In this document: positions 20,042 to 28,632 of the stretch, piece after piece
How positions within the stretch are numbered: position 1 is the first letter of the stretch
How the letters are laid out: each line of letters opens with the position of its first letter
NCBI GenBank assembly: GCA_029261195.1
Contig: JAJDBU010000040.1
Span: 1 to 37,446, forward strand
Reading direction: 5' to 3'
Length of the DNA stretch: 37,446 nucleotides
Source of the DNA: Nitrospirota bacterium
GTDB taxonomy: Bacteria > Nitrospirota > Nitrospiria > SBBL01 > JAADHI01
Notes under the pieces: generated by a model
What the model saw: the letters and a program-made list of their open reading frames with translations, nothing else
What the model was told of the DNA's origin: nothing
The model's database searches: none
Made by a program: the position numbers and the translations under genes

Positions 20042-20800
20042 CTATCTTCTGTTTTTAGCCAGAAATTCTTTTCGATAAATCGAAGGGGAAAGTCCGATTT
20101 TGTTTTGGAAAACCTTACAGAAATAACCCTGATCGGAAAACCCGACTTCGCTACTGACCTGCTTGATGATCCGGCGCGGATCTTTGAGAAGTTGGGTTGC
20201 ACGATAGATACGGATTTCGATTAAATAATCGTGAAAGCCAACGCCGCATTCTTCCTTGAAAGAGGCGGATAGATATTTGGGATGGAGAGAGACCGCATCG
20301 CCAACCCCTTCGAGCGAAAGGTCTGTGGAATTGTGATGACGGTCAATGTATTGTACGGCCCGGTATATTTTAATCGATAAAGCATGAAGCGGAATGTTGA
20401 GCAATTGGTGGACGGGCTCAAAGGGGTTTGTTCCGACAAGGCGACCGATTTTCTGGTCCATGAGGTCACTGCTACAAGGTTTTTCAATAAAACCATGAGG
20501 CCTGACTTCCAGCATCTGGATCAGGATTTCCTTGGTCGGATAGGCACAAGTGAACACAATGGGGGTGACGCGATTTTCTTGGCGAATCGTTTTAAAGAGC
20601 GTGACACCATCCATTTCCGGAAGGCGATAGTCTATAATGATGAGGTTGAAATCACTGCGTTGTTTGAAGATGTGAAGCGCTTCTTCGCCTCGTTCAACAA
20701 GAATGAGTTCATATTTTTCCTCTAGGCGAATTTTGAAGGAATTCAGGACAGCTGCATCGTTGTCGACAACAAGAACAACCTTTTTCATTGGTCCGATCAT
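20042..20800 (-). CDS. Response regulator with AraC-type DNA-binding domain
   Basis: Two-component transcription regulator of 252 residues. The receiver domain (to about residue 125) has the acidic pocket D13/D15 (VVDNDAAVLN), phosphoacceptor D57 (IIIDYRLPEMDG), a threonine in VFTCAYP and the lysine in IEKP, all intact. A linker leads to two AraC-type helix-turn-helix motifs, SLEGVGDAVSLHPKYLSASFKEE and VSSEVGFSDQGYFCKVFQNKIGLSP, joined by FHDYLIEIRIYRATQLL. A GAGG lies about ten bases before ATG 20800. ATG 20788 (MKKVVLVV) is a plausible alternative start. No kinase gene is adjacent, so it is an orphan here. Confidence 0.92.
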   Translation of the reverse strand: MIGPMKKVVLVVDNDAAVLNSFKIRLEEKYELILVERGEEALHIFKQRSDFNLIIIDYRLPEMDGVTLFKTIRQENRVTPIVFTCAYPTKEILIQMLEVRPHGFIEKPCSSDLMDQKIGRLVGTNPFEPVHQLLNIPLHALSIKIYRAVQYIDRHHNSTDLSLEGVGDAVSLHPKYLSASFKEECGVGFHDYLIEIRIYRATQLLKDPRRIIKQVSSEVGFSDQGYFCKVFQNKIGLSPSIYRKEFLAKNRR

Positions 20801-21049
20801 TTAATCACATCCTCTATATTATTGTAATTCAGTCAGGCAATTCTTTTTTTACAAAAAAACAAGGCAAACCAGCACTGCTACAGTTAGTAAAGTTAATCTG
20901 ATGCCCTCTTTGCGTGTGCCAGATGACGCCGGTTTAAAAAAGAGAAGCGAAACCCTTTAGAACAGGGCATCTCAAATATGCAAACCCGGATATTATCACA
21001 AAAACCTCGTTTGTAAAAGGTCTCGTTTTCTTCTCTAAGAAAATCCCTC

Positions 21050-21078
21050 TTGACTTCATTCAGTCATATTTGTAGTAT
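21050..21078 (+). promoter_or_regulatory. Promoter for tRNA-Glu
   Basis: TTGACT (21050-21055), a 17-base spacer and TAGTAT (21073-21078) precede the tRNA by 14 bases. The boxes and spacer match those upstream of the LpoA-like gene exactly. Confidence 0.65.
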
Positions 21079-21091
21079 TCTCCGACTTTTC

Positions 21092-21169
21092 GTCCCCATC
21101 GTCTAGCTTGGCCTAGGACACCGCCCTTTCACGGCGGTAACAGGGGTTCAAATCCCCTTGGGGACACCA
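21092..21169 (+). tRNA. tRNA-Glu (anticodon TTC)
   Basis: A 7-bp acceptor stem (GTCCCCA at 21092-21098 with TGGGGAC at 21159-21165) is followed by discriminator A and an encoded CCA (21167-21169). The anticodon stem CCGCC/GGCGG encloses CTTTCAC with anticodon TTC, read as glutamate. The T-arm AGGGG-TTCAAAT-CCCCT is canonical and the D-arm carries TAGCTTGGCCTA. A T-run follows at 21171. This tRNA serves translation and, as Glu-tRNA, also the C5 tetrapyrrole route, although hemA is not in the window. Confidence 0.97.
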
Positions 21170-21193
21170 GTTTTTTTGTTTTGATCAGATAAT

Positions 21194-21225
21194 GGTCATA
21201 AAGGGTTCAGAAACCTTTTATGACC
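21194..21225 (+). terminator. Hairpin downstream of tRNA-Glu
   Basis: A 14-base stem (21194-21207 with 21212-21225) has one mismatch of G-T type and a CAGA tetraloop. It starts 25 bases after the tRNA. No T-run follows it, so it may be a processing or transcription-stopping structure rather than a classical terminator. Confidence 0.5.
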
Positions 21226-21288
21226 TCGTATAAAGCCGCAGCTGGCTGTGCGTTGCTTTTTTATTGTTCGTCGGAATTAGGGGGAAAT

Positions 21289-21666
21289 ATGAAAAAGGCT
21301 ATGGTTGTTGTTCTTCTCATGATCATGGTTTTGACTTTGGGCCCGGCGCAGGCAAAGGCTCAACAGAACGATATGAAGGAAGTCCTTGAGAGTAGCTTTT
21401 ACGGTGGCTTGACCGGAGCTTTGATTGGAGGGGCTTTTCTCGCTTTTCGCGATAAACCCGGTGATCACCTGAAGGATCTCCGAATCGGCGCGGCAGCCGG
21501 TGTAATTGCGGGCACGATCTATGGGCTTGCGAGAACCACCAGGGCCTTTGCCGAGGTCACTGACGGAAAATTGGCCTTTCGCATCCCAACAATTCAATTT
21601 GATGTTGATCGGAGTGACAAGGCTGTTCGTGCTTCGCTTGAGCTAATCCAGATTCCATTTCAATAA
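21289..21666 (+). CDS. Exported glycine-zipper protein, function unknown
   Basis: A 125-residue protein. A signal peptide (MKKAMVVVLLMIMVLTLGP, cleavage probably after AKA) is followed by two glycine-zipper segments, YGGLTGALIGGAFLAF and GAAAGVIAGTIYGLA. These are GxxxG-type membrane-associated helices typical of surface or outer-membrane glycine-zipper proteins. The C-terminal part is short and polar. I start at ATG 21289 with GGGGGA just upstream. The frame from 21220 begins just beyond the hairpin that follows the tRNA and adds 23 residues with no signal-peptide logic. I cannot assign a function. Confidence 0.75.
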   Translation: MKKAMVVVLLMIMVLTLGPAQAKAQQNDMKEVLESSFYGGLTGALIGGAFLAFRDKPGDHLKDLRIGAAAGVIAGTIYGLARTTRAFAEVTDGKLAFRIPTIQFDVDRSDKAVRASLELIQIPFQ

Positions 21667-22094
21667 CAGCCTCAGAGTCACTGCTCCACTTTTTATTCTT
21701 CCCCGAAATTTTTTAAATTGTCTCACTTTTGACCTAGGTGAAAATATCAGTCTCTGGCGTGGATGTGACTCTACAGTTTGGAACTCTATCTCAATCTCTG
21801 GCGATGTCATTGTCGTTTTACGGATAAAACACTTCCTAACTATGGGCAGCCGCTAATAAAACTGGAAGGTTTACCGCAATATATATTCCGATTAACCATT
21901 CAAAATTACTCCAGAATCCGCTGTTCGTGTGGTTTAAATCCTAAGCGATTCTTGACTTGATTTGTAAATTATTTTAGTATCTTGCGCTCCTGGGATAATG
22001 AATTAAATTAGAGGTTTGATCATAAATTTTCCTCTTGATCCAAAGTCTGGCATCGGCATTTTATCCGAAATATAGTGAAAAGGAAAAGAACATC
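21667..22094. other. 428-base gap with one promoter
   Basis: Between the glycine-zipper gene and the LpoA-like gene. It holds the promoter at 21952-21980 and AT-rich sequence. A 60-codon frame at 21778-21960 has no ribosome binding site and resembles nothing I know. No hairpin terminator with a T-run was found. Confidence 0.5.
21952..21980 (+). promoter_or_regulatory. Promoter for LpoA-like gene
   Basis: TTGACT (21952-21957), 17-base spacer, TAGTAT (21975-21980). The start would fall near 21987, about 108 bases before the chosen TTG start at 22095. The boxes and spacing are the same as at the tRNA-Glu promoter. Confidence 0.6.
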
Positions 22095-24071
22095 TTGAAG
22101 AGGGTATTGGGAACAGGGCTTTTTTTGCTCTTTTTTTTTGTCCTTGTATCTGCCTTCGCAGAAGAGGGTCTTGAACCTTTTTCGGTAGGTCTACCCGCGC
22201 AGGTTCTTGAGGAAAATCCACTTAAAGAACTGATTCCGAGTGCAGCTTATGATCGATCTTCGCCTGTGGAAAAGGCGGTTTTTTTAAGTGCGAAAGTGTC
22301 TTTCGATGCAGGGGATGTGGAACTCTCCCTCTCCTATTTGAGGGATTTTATTCTAAACCATCAGGAAAGTCCCCTCCTGTCCGATACCTATCTGCTGCTT
22401 AGCATTATTTACTCTGAAAAAGAGGAATTTGATAAGTCTGCCGGTGCGCTCAATAAATTTATTGAGCGCTTTCCACGTGAATACAGACTCAGGCCGGTTC
22501 AAAACCGTTTGAGCCAGATTTATTTCAGTCTCGGGGAGCTGAAAAAAGTAGGTGCACTTTGGAAGAACATTCCGGGAGAAGCGGAAGCAAAAAAACGCGT
22601 TTATAAAAAATTAGCAACAAGATATATCGAAGAGGAAAAATTCCTTAACGGTCTACAAGTCATGATGGAACGAAAAAAGCTGACACATGACCCGATGGAG
22701 CGTACCCTGATTGAACACGAAATTACCCTCTTAATCCGGGAACAACTCTCGGAAGAAACCCTTCAATCCCTTGTCGCACAATTCGGTTCCTCCTATCCCT
22801 CGGATGAAGCGATGATGACTCTGATCCACTATTATGACTCGAAAGGCAATTATCACAGCGCCGACAAAGCGGTGCGGGCATTTCTGTCGCGCTTCCCGAA
22901 CCATCCTTTTACCACCCAGGCAAGACATATTCTTGATGAAATTAAGAGTAAGATCAAATCAGACCGATATTTAATCGCCGTCGTCCTTCCTTTGTCGGGC
23001 AGGCTGTCACACTTCGGAAAGAAAGCGCTTCATGGTGCAGAATTGGCCCTGGAACTCTATAAGGAGGCCTTGCCGACGGCCTCGGTCGGCCTTGTGGTCA
23101 GAGATACGGAAGCGGACCCCTCAAGGCTCCGCATGACTTTTGAGGCATGGCTGAGTGAGTATCGTCCCATTGCGATCGTCGGCCCTCTCCTGAGTAAAGA
23201 AGTCAATCGACTTGCCCCGATTGCCAAACGTTCGGAGCTTGCCGTGATTACTCCGGGGGCGACGGCTCGAAATCTTGTTGCCCTCGGGGAAACGGTCTTT
23301 CGAAACGCAGTGACAAACCGAGTCTTGTGCCGTGCGATTGCCGAATACGCCGTGCTGCAATTGTCAATTGAGCGTTTTGCCGTTTTATATCCGGATGAAC
23401 CCCTGGGCCAACGCTGGGTCGACTGTTTTACTGAGGGGGTCGCCAAACTCGATGCTGAGGTTGTATTGGCCGAACCCTATGCACTCAACGATTCCGACTT
23501 TTCCCGTACACTCATCCGTTTAAAAACAGCCGACTTAAAAAAAGACGGCTTCGTCGAGCTGGTGGAAGACGAGGAGAAAGGAACGACCGAGAAAATATAC
23601 ACCCCTGGTTTTGAAGGTATTTTTTTGCCGGCGGATGCGGTCAGGGCGGGATTGATTATTCCCCAACTCCTTTTTTTTGATTTTAACGATGTGAGGGTAT
23701 TGGGGACGAACTCCTGGAACAGCGCTGAATTTCTTGATCTGGTGGGTCCTTATGCGGATGGCGTGGTTTTTGTTGATGGTTTTTTCAAAGACAGCAAAGA
23801 TCCGATGGTCTTAGGTTTTGTCCGCCGGTTCAGACAACGCTTCAATGAAGACCCCGACCTTTTTGCTGCCCAGACCTTTGACGCGACGCGGCTGGTACTC
23901 GCCAGCTTGCGGGGGGGTGCTCAAACACCGGCACAAGTAAAGGGAGCGATTTCCGGGGCGGTTGATTTTCCAGCTGTCTCCGGTTTTATCTATGAAATTC
24001 TGGAAGGCGAGGTAATTAAAGAGCCTTTTTTTATCCAGGTCCAAGACGGTGCCTTTGTTCAGGTCAATTAA
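22095..24071 (+). CDS. LpoA-like penicillin-binding protein activator
   Basis: Periplasmic protein of 658 residues. The N-terminal half is a helical TPR-like array (for example FDKSAGALNKFIERFP and SADKAVRAFLSRFPNHP). The C-terminal half is a periplasmic-binding-protein type I fold starting at YLIAVVLPLSGRLSHFGKKA, with FAAQTFDATRLVL near the end. This architecture is that of LpoA, which stimulates peptidoglycan synthases from the outer membrane, or of branched-chain amino-acid-binding proteins with TPR. I start at TTG 22095, with AAAAGGA about ten bases upstream, because it gives a clean signal peptide (KRVLGTGLFLLFFFVLVSAF). The frame reaching back to TTG 22035 lacks one. No lipobox cysteine is visible at the signal end. 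Its ligand is unknown. Confidence 0.8.
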   Translation: MKRVLGTGLFLLFFFVLVSAFAEEGLEPFSVGLPAQVLEENPLKELIPSAAYDRSSPVEKAVFLSAKVSFDAGDVELSLSYLRDFILNHQESPLLSDTYLLLSIIYSEKEEFDKSAGALNKFIERFPREYRLRPVQNRLSQIYFSLGELKKVGALWKNIPGEAEAKKRVYKKLATRYIEEEKFLNGLQVMMERKKLTHDPMERTLIEHEITLLIREQLSEETLQSLVAQFGSSYPSDEAMMTLIHYYDSKGNYHSADKAVRAFLSRFPNHPFTTQARHILDEIKSKIKSDRYLIAVVLPLSGRLSHFGKKALHGAELALELYKEALPTASVGLVVRDTEADPSRLRMTFEAWLSEYRPIAIVGPLLSKEVNRLAPIAKRSELAVITPGATARNLVALGETVFRNAVTNRVLCRAIAEYAVLQLSIERFAVLYPDEPLGQRWVDCFTEGVAKLDAEVVLAEPYALNDSDFSRTLIRLKTADLKKDGFVELVEDEEKGTTEKIYTPGFEGIFLPADAVRAGLIIPQLLFFDFNDVRVLGTNSWNSAEFLDLVGPYADGVVFVDGFFKDSKDPMVLGFVRRFRQRFNEDPDLFAAQTFDATRLVLASLRGGAQTPAQVKGAISGAVDFPAVSGFIYEILEGEVIKEPFFIQVQDGAFVQVN

Positions 24072-24079
24072 GGATACGC

Positions 24080-25498
24080 ATGTTTAAAAAGATACTCATT
24101 GCGAATCGGGGTGAGATTGCCCTAAGAATTATTCGTGCCTGTAAAGAACTCTCCATCCCGACCGTTGCGATTCATTCCGAGGTTGATGCGGCAACGCTCC
24201 ACGTCAAACATGCTGATGAGGCCTGCCTGGTCGGTCCGGGGCCGATTGAGGGCTACCTGAGTATCTACCGTATTATTGATCTCGCGAAGCAGACGGGGGC
24301 AGACGCCATCCATCCCGGTTATGGTTTTCTCGCTGAAAACGCGGAGTTTGCCGATGCCTGTCGGGCCAATGGACTGGCCTTTATCGGCCCTTCCGGAAGT
24401 GCGATGCGGACGATGGGAGATAAGATCTCTGCGCGTCGAAAAATGATTGAAGCCGGTGTTCCCGTGGTGCCGGGATTAAAAGATCCGATCACCTCAATCA
24501 TTGAGGCGGCGAAATCGGCGGATGATATCGGATATCCTGTGATGTTAAAGGCCTCGGCAGGTGGTGGAGGACGAGGCATACGGATCTGCAAAAACCGCGA
24601 GGAACTTGAAAAGTTTTTCCCCATTACGCAAACGGAGGCGATGGCGGCCTTCGGCAAGGATGAGATTTATCTGGAAAAAGCCATCATTGATCCCCATCAC
24701 ATCGAAATTCAGATTCTAGCGGATCAATATGGGCATGTCATTCACCTGGGGGATAGAGACTGTTCCATTCAACGTCGTCACCAGAAACTGATCGAGATCG
24801 CACCATCGCTTTTTATTGATGAAGACATTCGTCAGAAGATGGGAGAAGCGGCCTTAGCCGCCGCACGCGCTGTGAACTATGAAACGGCGGGAACAGTCGA
24901 ATTTCTGGTCGATGTCGAGAAAAACTTTTATTTTCTCGAAATGAATACGCGTATTCAGGTGGAGCATACCGTCACCGAAGAAGTCTCCGGCATTGACATC
25001 GTCAAAGAGATGATCCGAATTGCCGCCGGACAACGGATTGTGGAAAAGCAAGAGGACATCTTTTTGAGGGGACATGCCATCGAGTGCCGGATCAATGCGG
25101 AAGATCCGAAAAACAACTTTATTCCGACGCCGGGCAAGATTACCGCTTGTTTTTCTCCCGGAGGGATCGGCGTTCGAATCGACGGCAATATTTACAAAGG
25201 TTACGAAATTCCACCCTACTACGATTCTCTCATTTCAAAACTCACGGTTCGGGCGAAAACCTGGGAGGGCGCGGTGGAACGGATGAGTCGCGCTCTGGAT
25301 GAATACGTTATACGGGGTGTCAAAACGACCATTCCGTTTTTTAAACAAATCATGAAAGATCCCGATTTTCGGAGTGGACAATTCAATACAAACTATATTG
25401 CAAGCCACCTGGATCAACTGAATGCTGCAAGCGAGGAAGACCAGATCGACAAGGTTGTGGCCATTGCAGCAGCGATTGCAGCCTATTCACGCAGATAG
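24080..25498 (+). CDS. Biotin carboxylase subunit (AccC/PycA type)
   Basis: ATP-dependent carboxylation of biotin with bicarbonate, 472 residues. The N-terminal ILIANRGEIALRIIRAC, the ATP-grasp loop KASAGGGGRGIRI, HQKLIEIAPS, FLEMNTRIQVEHTVTE and the C-terminal PPYYDSLISKL are all present. The next gene, 35 bases away, encodes a matching carboxyltransferase with its own biotin domain. That makes this the ATPase half of a two-subunit 2-oxoacid carboxylase such as PycA rather than the acetyl-CoA carboxylase subunit. It follows the LpoA-like gene by nine bases, with AAGG before the ATG. Confidence 0.93.
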   Translation: MFKKILIANRGEIALRIIRACKELSIPTVAIHSEVDAATLHVKHADEACLVGPGPIEGYLSIYRIIDLAKQTGADAIHPGYGFLAENAEFADACRANGLAFIGPSGSAMRTMGDKISARRKMIEAGVPVVPGLKDPITSIIEAAKSADDIGYPVMLKASAGGGGRGIRICKNREELEKFFPITQTEAMAAFGKDEIYLEKAIIDPHHIEIQILADQYGHVIHLGDRDCSIQRRHQKLIEIAPSLFIDEDIRQKMGEAALAAARAVNYETAGTVEFLVDVEKNFYFLEMNTRIQVEHTVTEEVSGIDIVKEMIRIAAGQRIVEKQEDIFLRGHAIECRINAEDPKNNFIPTPGKITACFSPGGIGVRIDGNIYKGYEIPPYYDSLISKLTVRAKTWEGAVERMSRALDEYVIRGVKTTIPFFKQIMKDPDFRSGQFNTNYIASHLDQLNAASEEDQIDKVVAIAAAIAAYSRR

Positions 25499-25533
25499 GG
25501 TGAAGTGTGGGTAATGATAATGAAGGAGAAAAT

Positions 25534-27408
25534 GTGGCCGCTTCAAACATGAAAAGTGCTGAAAACTTAAACCCGATTCAAATCATGGATACCACCCTTC
25601 GTGACGCGCACCAATCTATTCTCGCCACCCGAATGAGAACGGAAGATATGTTGCCGATCGCAGCGAAGATCGATCAGGTTGGCTATGCCGCTGTTGAAAC
25701 CTGGGGCGGAGCCACCTTTGACGCCATGATCCGCTACTTAAAAGAAGACCCATGGGAGCGACTTCGTGAATTAAAAAAAGTCATGCCGAAGACCCCCTTT
25801 CAGATGCTGCTTCGAGGGCAAAATCTGCTGGGCTACCGCCATTACGCAGATGATGTCGTCGAGTGCTTCATTGACCGCTCGATCTCAAACGGCATTGATA
25901 TTATTCGACTCTTTGACGCCCTCAACGACTTGAGAAACTTGAAAACTTCTTTTCGGGCAACACTGAAATATGGCGGAAAAGCCGAAGGGGCCTTTTGTTA
26001 TACCGTGAGCCGGTTTCATAATAACGATCTCTTTGTTGATCTCGCGAAACGTCTGGAAGATATGGGCTCTGATGCAATCTGCATCAAAGACATGGCCGGA
26101 CTGCTCTCGCCCTACGCTGCTTTTGATCTGGTCACCAAATTGAAAAAGGCCATCTCCGTCCCGATTCACCTGCACACCCACGATACGAGCGCCATGTCGG
26201 TGGCCACTTATGTCAAGGCGATTGAGGCGGGCATCGACATCATCGACACCGCAATTTCTTCCTTGTCCTCGGGCACCTCCCAGCCACCTGTCGAGACCAT
26301 CGCGGCGATTTTAAAAGATGGGCCGAGAGACCCGAAACTCGACATGGCCTTGCTCACGGAGATCGCCGACTATTTCACCGAAACTCGAAAAAGATACAAG
26401 GCCTTTGAATCGGAATACACCGGAGTGGACCCGAGAGTCCTTGCCTATCAAGTTCCCGGCGGCATGACATCAAACCTTGCCTTGCAGTTGTCCGAGCAAA
26501 ATGCGCTTGACCGGATGAAAGAAGTGTTGGAAGAGGTGCCAAGAGTCAGAGAAGATTTCGGATTCCCTCCCCTGGTCACGCCGAGTAGTCAGATCGTCGG
26601 GACACAGGCTACCTTGAATGTCTTGACCGGAGAACGCTACAAGGTCATTACGACCGAAACAAAAAATTACCTCAAAGGGCTGTATGGCTTACCATCGGGT
26701 CCGATTAATGAAAGCGTTCAAAAAAAGGGCATTGGAGACGAGGATGCCATCACCTGCCGACCCGCCGATCTGTTGGAGCCGGAGCTTGAACAGTCCAGAC
26801 TTGACCTTGAAAATAAGTTGAATGAAGGTGAGAAAAGTATAGAAGATGTGCTGACCTATACCCTGTTTCCAAAGGTGGCGATTGACTTCTTCAAAGACGA
26901 AGGTTCCGGCCCGGACTTAGGACTTGCCAGCGCGGAACAGCAGGGAATCGTACCGCCACCCCTTCTGGCGCCGAGCGAGTTTAACATCAAAGTGCATGGG
27001 GAAACCTTTGAGGTTCAAGTCGGCGGGGTCGGATATCCCGGTGAAGGGGGGCGTCCCTACTTCATCTATATTGACGGTCACCTTGAAGAGGTTATGGTAG
27101 AATCACTGATGGAGGTTGTTCCGAGCGAAGAGGGCCGAATTGATGCTCACGTCGGTGGACAATCTAGCAGACCGAAGGTCAGTGAAGAAGGGGATGTGAC
27201 GACCCCGATGCCTGGTGCTGTGGTCAGCGTTAAAGTGAAGCAGGGAGACCGTGTTGAAGCGGGTGCCGTTGTGCTCGTTATTGAGGCGATGAAAATGCAG
27301 AGCGAAGTTCATACCCCCATTGCAGGGCTTGTAAAGGCCATTTATGTTTCAGAGGGAGACCGCGTGAACCCCGACGAGGTACTCGTCGAAGTCCGTGCGG
27401 AGGCATAG
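25534..27408 (+). CDS. Biotin-dependent carboxyltransferase (PycB/OadA type)
   Basis: Transfers carboxyl from biotin to a 2-oxoacid, normally pyruvate to oxaloacetate, 624 residues. The DRE-TIM barrel starts at IMDTTLRDAHQSILATRMRT, with HLHTHDTSAM carrying metal-binding histidines and IKDMAGLLSP. A conserved PYC/OADA domain follows (YQVPGGMTSNL). The biotinyl lysine K587 sits in IEAMKMQSEVH near the C-terminus. I start at GTG 25534, with AAGGAG five bases upstream; GTG 25507 in frame lacks one. No Na+ pump subunits (oadB, oadG) are nearby, which favours carboxylation over decarboxylation. 2-oxoglutarate carboxylase (CfiA-like) is an alternative. Confidence 0.9.
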   Translation: MAASNMKSAENLNPIQIMDTTLRDAHQSILATRMRTEDMLPIAAKIDQVGYAAVETWGGATFDAMIRYLKEDPWERLRELKKVMPKTPFQMLLRGQNLLGYRHYADDVVECFIDRSISNGIDIIRLFDALNDLRNLKTSFRATLKYGGKAEGAFCYTVSRFHNNDLFVDLAKRLEDMGSDAICIKDMAGLLSPYAAFDLVTKLKKAISVPIHLHTHDTSAMSVATYVKAIEAGIDIIDTAISSLSSGTSQPPVETIAAILKDGPRDPKLDMALLTEIADYFTETRKRYKAFESEYTGVDPRVLAYQVPGGMTSNLALQLSEQNALDRMKEVLEEVPRVREDFGFPPLVTPSSQIVGTQATLNVLTGERYKVITTETKNYLKGLYGLPSGPINESVQKKGIGDEDAITCRPADLLEPELEQSRLDLENKLNEGEKSIEDVLTYTLFPKVAIDFFKDEGSGPDLGLASAEQQGIVPPPLLAPSEFNIKVHGETFEVQVGGVGYPGEGGRPYFIYIDGHLEEVMVESLMEVVPSEEGRIDAHVGGQSSRPKVSEEGDVTTPMPGAVVSVKVKQGDRVEAGAVVLVIEAMKMQSEVHTPIAGLVKAIYVSEGDRVNPDEVLVEVRAEA

Positions 27409-27414
27409 TTCATC

Positions 27415-28116
27415 ATGGACGATATCATCCAACGAGTCAGTGTCATGGCGTTGCCGCTCATCTTTGCGGTGACGATGCATGAGGCTGCCCATGCCTGGGT
27501 TGCCGACAAAAAGGGCGATCCGACCGCCCGACAGTTGGGACGGATCACCCTGAACCCCATTGCCCACATTGATCTCTATGGCACTGTCATTATTCCGCTC
27601 ATATTATTGGCCTCAGGCACGGGCTTTCTTTTCGGCTACGCGAAACCTGTTCCGGTCAATCCTTACAATCTGAGGAGGCCAAAAGAAGATATGGCGTGGG
27701 TTGCCGTGGCGGGACCGGCGATGAACCTGCTCTTAGCTGTCATTAGCGGTATCTTCTACCGGCTGCTCTACAACCCGAACCTCTTGATCCGGGGGGGGGG
27801 CTCCCTTTTTTCTGGATCGGGCGGACTTTCGTCCTTTTTCCTTATTCCACTGCTCGAAATGTTGCATGTTTCGGTTGTCATCAATGTCGTATTGATGGTG
27901 TTCAACCTGATTCCCATCCCTCCTCTGGATGGCGGACGCATACTTGTCGGCCTCTTGCCGACCAGACAGTCGCGTTTCGTCAGCCAGATTGAACGCTACG
28001 GCATGCCGATCCTAATGGTGCTCATTTTCCTCGATCCTTTCGGATTAATGAGGAATGTGATCCGTCCCATCATTTACTTCGTGTCCAGTTACATCTTTGG
28101 AGAGCGGATCATCTAA
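27415..28116 (+). CDS. Site-2-protease-like M50 membrane metalloprotease
   Basis: Integral membrane zinc protease of 233 residues. The zinc motif H22-EAA-H26 lies in the first transmembrane helix (VTMHEAAHAWVADKK). The third ligand, D172, lies in NLIPIPPLDGGRIL. Both catalytic motifs are intact, with about five hydrophobic segments. There is no PDZ domain, so it belongs to the short YwhC/Rip-like group rather than RseP. GGAGG lies about a dozen bases before the ATG, and the gene starts seven bases after the carboxylase subunit. The substrate is unknown; members of this group may act on anti-sigma factors or membrane peptides. Confidence 0.9.
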   Translation: MDDIIQRVSVMALPLIFAVTMHEAAHAWVADKKGDPTARQLGRITLNPIAHIDLYGTVIIPLILLASGTGFLFGYAKPVPVNPYNLRRPKEDMAWVAVAGPAMNLLLAVISGIFYRLLYNPNLLIRGGGSLFSGSGGLSSFFLIPLLEMLHVSVVINVVLMVFNLIPIPPLDGGRILVGLLPTRQSRFVSQIERYGMPILMVLIFLDPFGLMRNVIRPIIYFVSSYIFGERII

Positions 28117-28632
28117 TCCCTTCCTCCACAGACTAAGTCGTTTTTTCAGAAAAAAGCCCATGCTCAAGGAAGTGATGAAAGACTTTTTTTCGGCTTCCCA
28201 CTCCTCTTGATGAATTCCGGGATTTTAAGGAAACTCTGTATATGCTCTCCTCTCGTAATGTAAGGCTTCTTTTGTCGATAACAGAGACAGGCTTGCTGTC
28301 GTATATCCGGCCTATAATTACTGAGGATGCCTAACGCCTCTGGGCTTGATGAAATCAGCGCATATCTGCTTTATCGATGGAGCGGTCTTTTGTGACCTTT
28401 CAGTTTCTCAGGATTTATCCGCAATTCATTTTGACATTAAATGATCGCTATGTTAATTTCGTAACTTGACTTTTAACCGCATCAAAATGCTTATCAATAC
28501 TGTTCTGTACTGGAAAGACACCGTTAGTTGCCTTATGTCCGTAAATTATCGCTCCAAACAATTGATTAGAAAATAATAGCTTATGATCCCTGACTTTACA
28601 TACACCTGGTTTCGAAGCGTAAGGAATTTAAA
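28117..28632. other. 516-base gap upstream of the sensor protein
   Basis: AT-rich, without a frame I would call a gene. It holds a perfect TTGACA (28431-28436) and a TATAAT (28313-28318) without a matching partner, and a second TTGACT at 28466. There is no GC-rich terminator after the protease gene. A long leader or regulatory region for the kinase-like gene is possible, as AAGGA precedes its ATG by eight bases. Confidence 0.45.
28431..28459 (+). promoter_or_regulatory. Weak candidate promoter upstream of sensor gene
   Basis: Perfect -35 TTGACA (28431-28436) with TAATTT after 17 bases (28454-28459), or GTTAAT after 15. The -10 element is poor, so this is a low-confidence call; the start would be about 170 bases before the gene. 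Confidence 0.25.

Noticed and set aside
21778-21960. 60-codon frame in the gap before the LpoA-like gene
   Set aside because: No ribosome binding site, overlap with the promoter at 21952 and no family likeness.
22035-22094. TTG start at 22035 for the LpoA-like protein
   Set aside because: It buries the signal peptide behind 20 charged or polar residues. TTG 22095 has a Shine-Dalgarno at the right distance.
25534-27408. Sodium-pumping oxaloacetate decarboxylase alpha chain
   Set aside because: No beta or gamma subunit is nearby and the partner gene is a biotin carboxylase.
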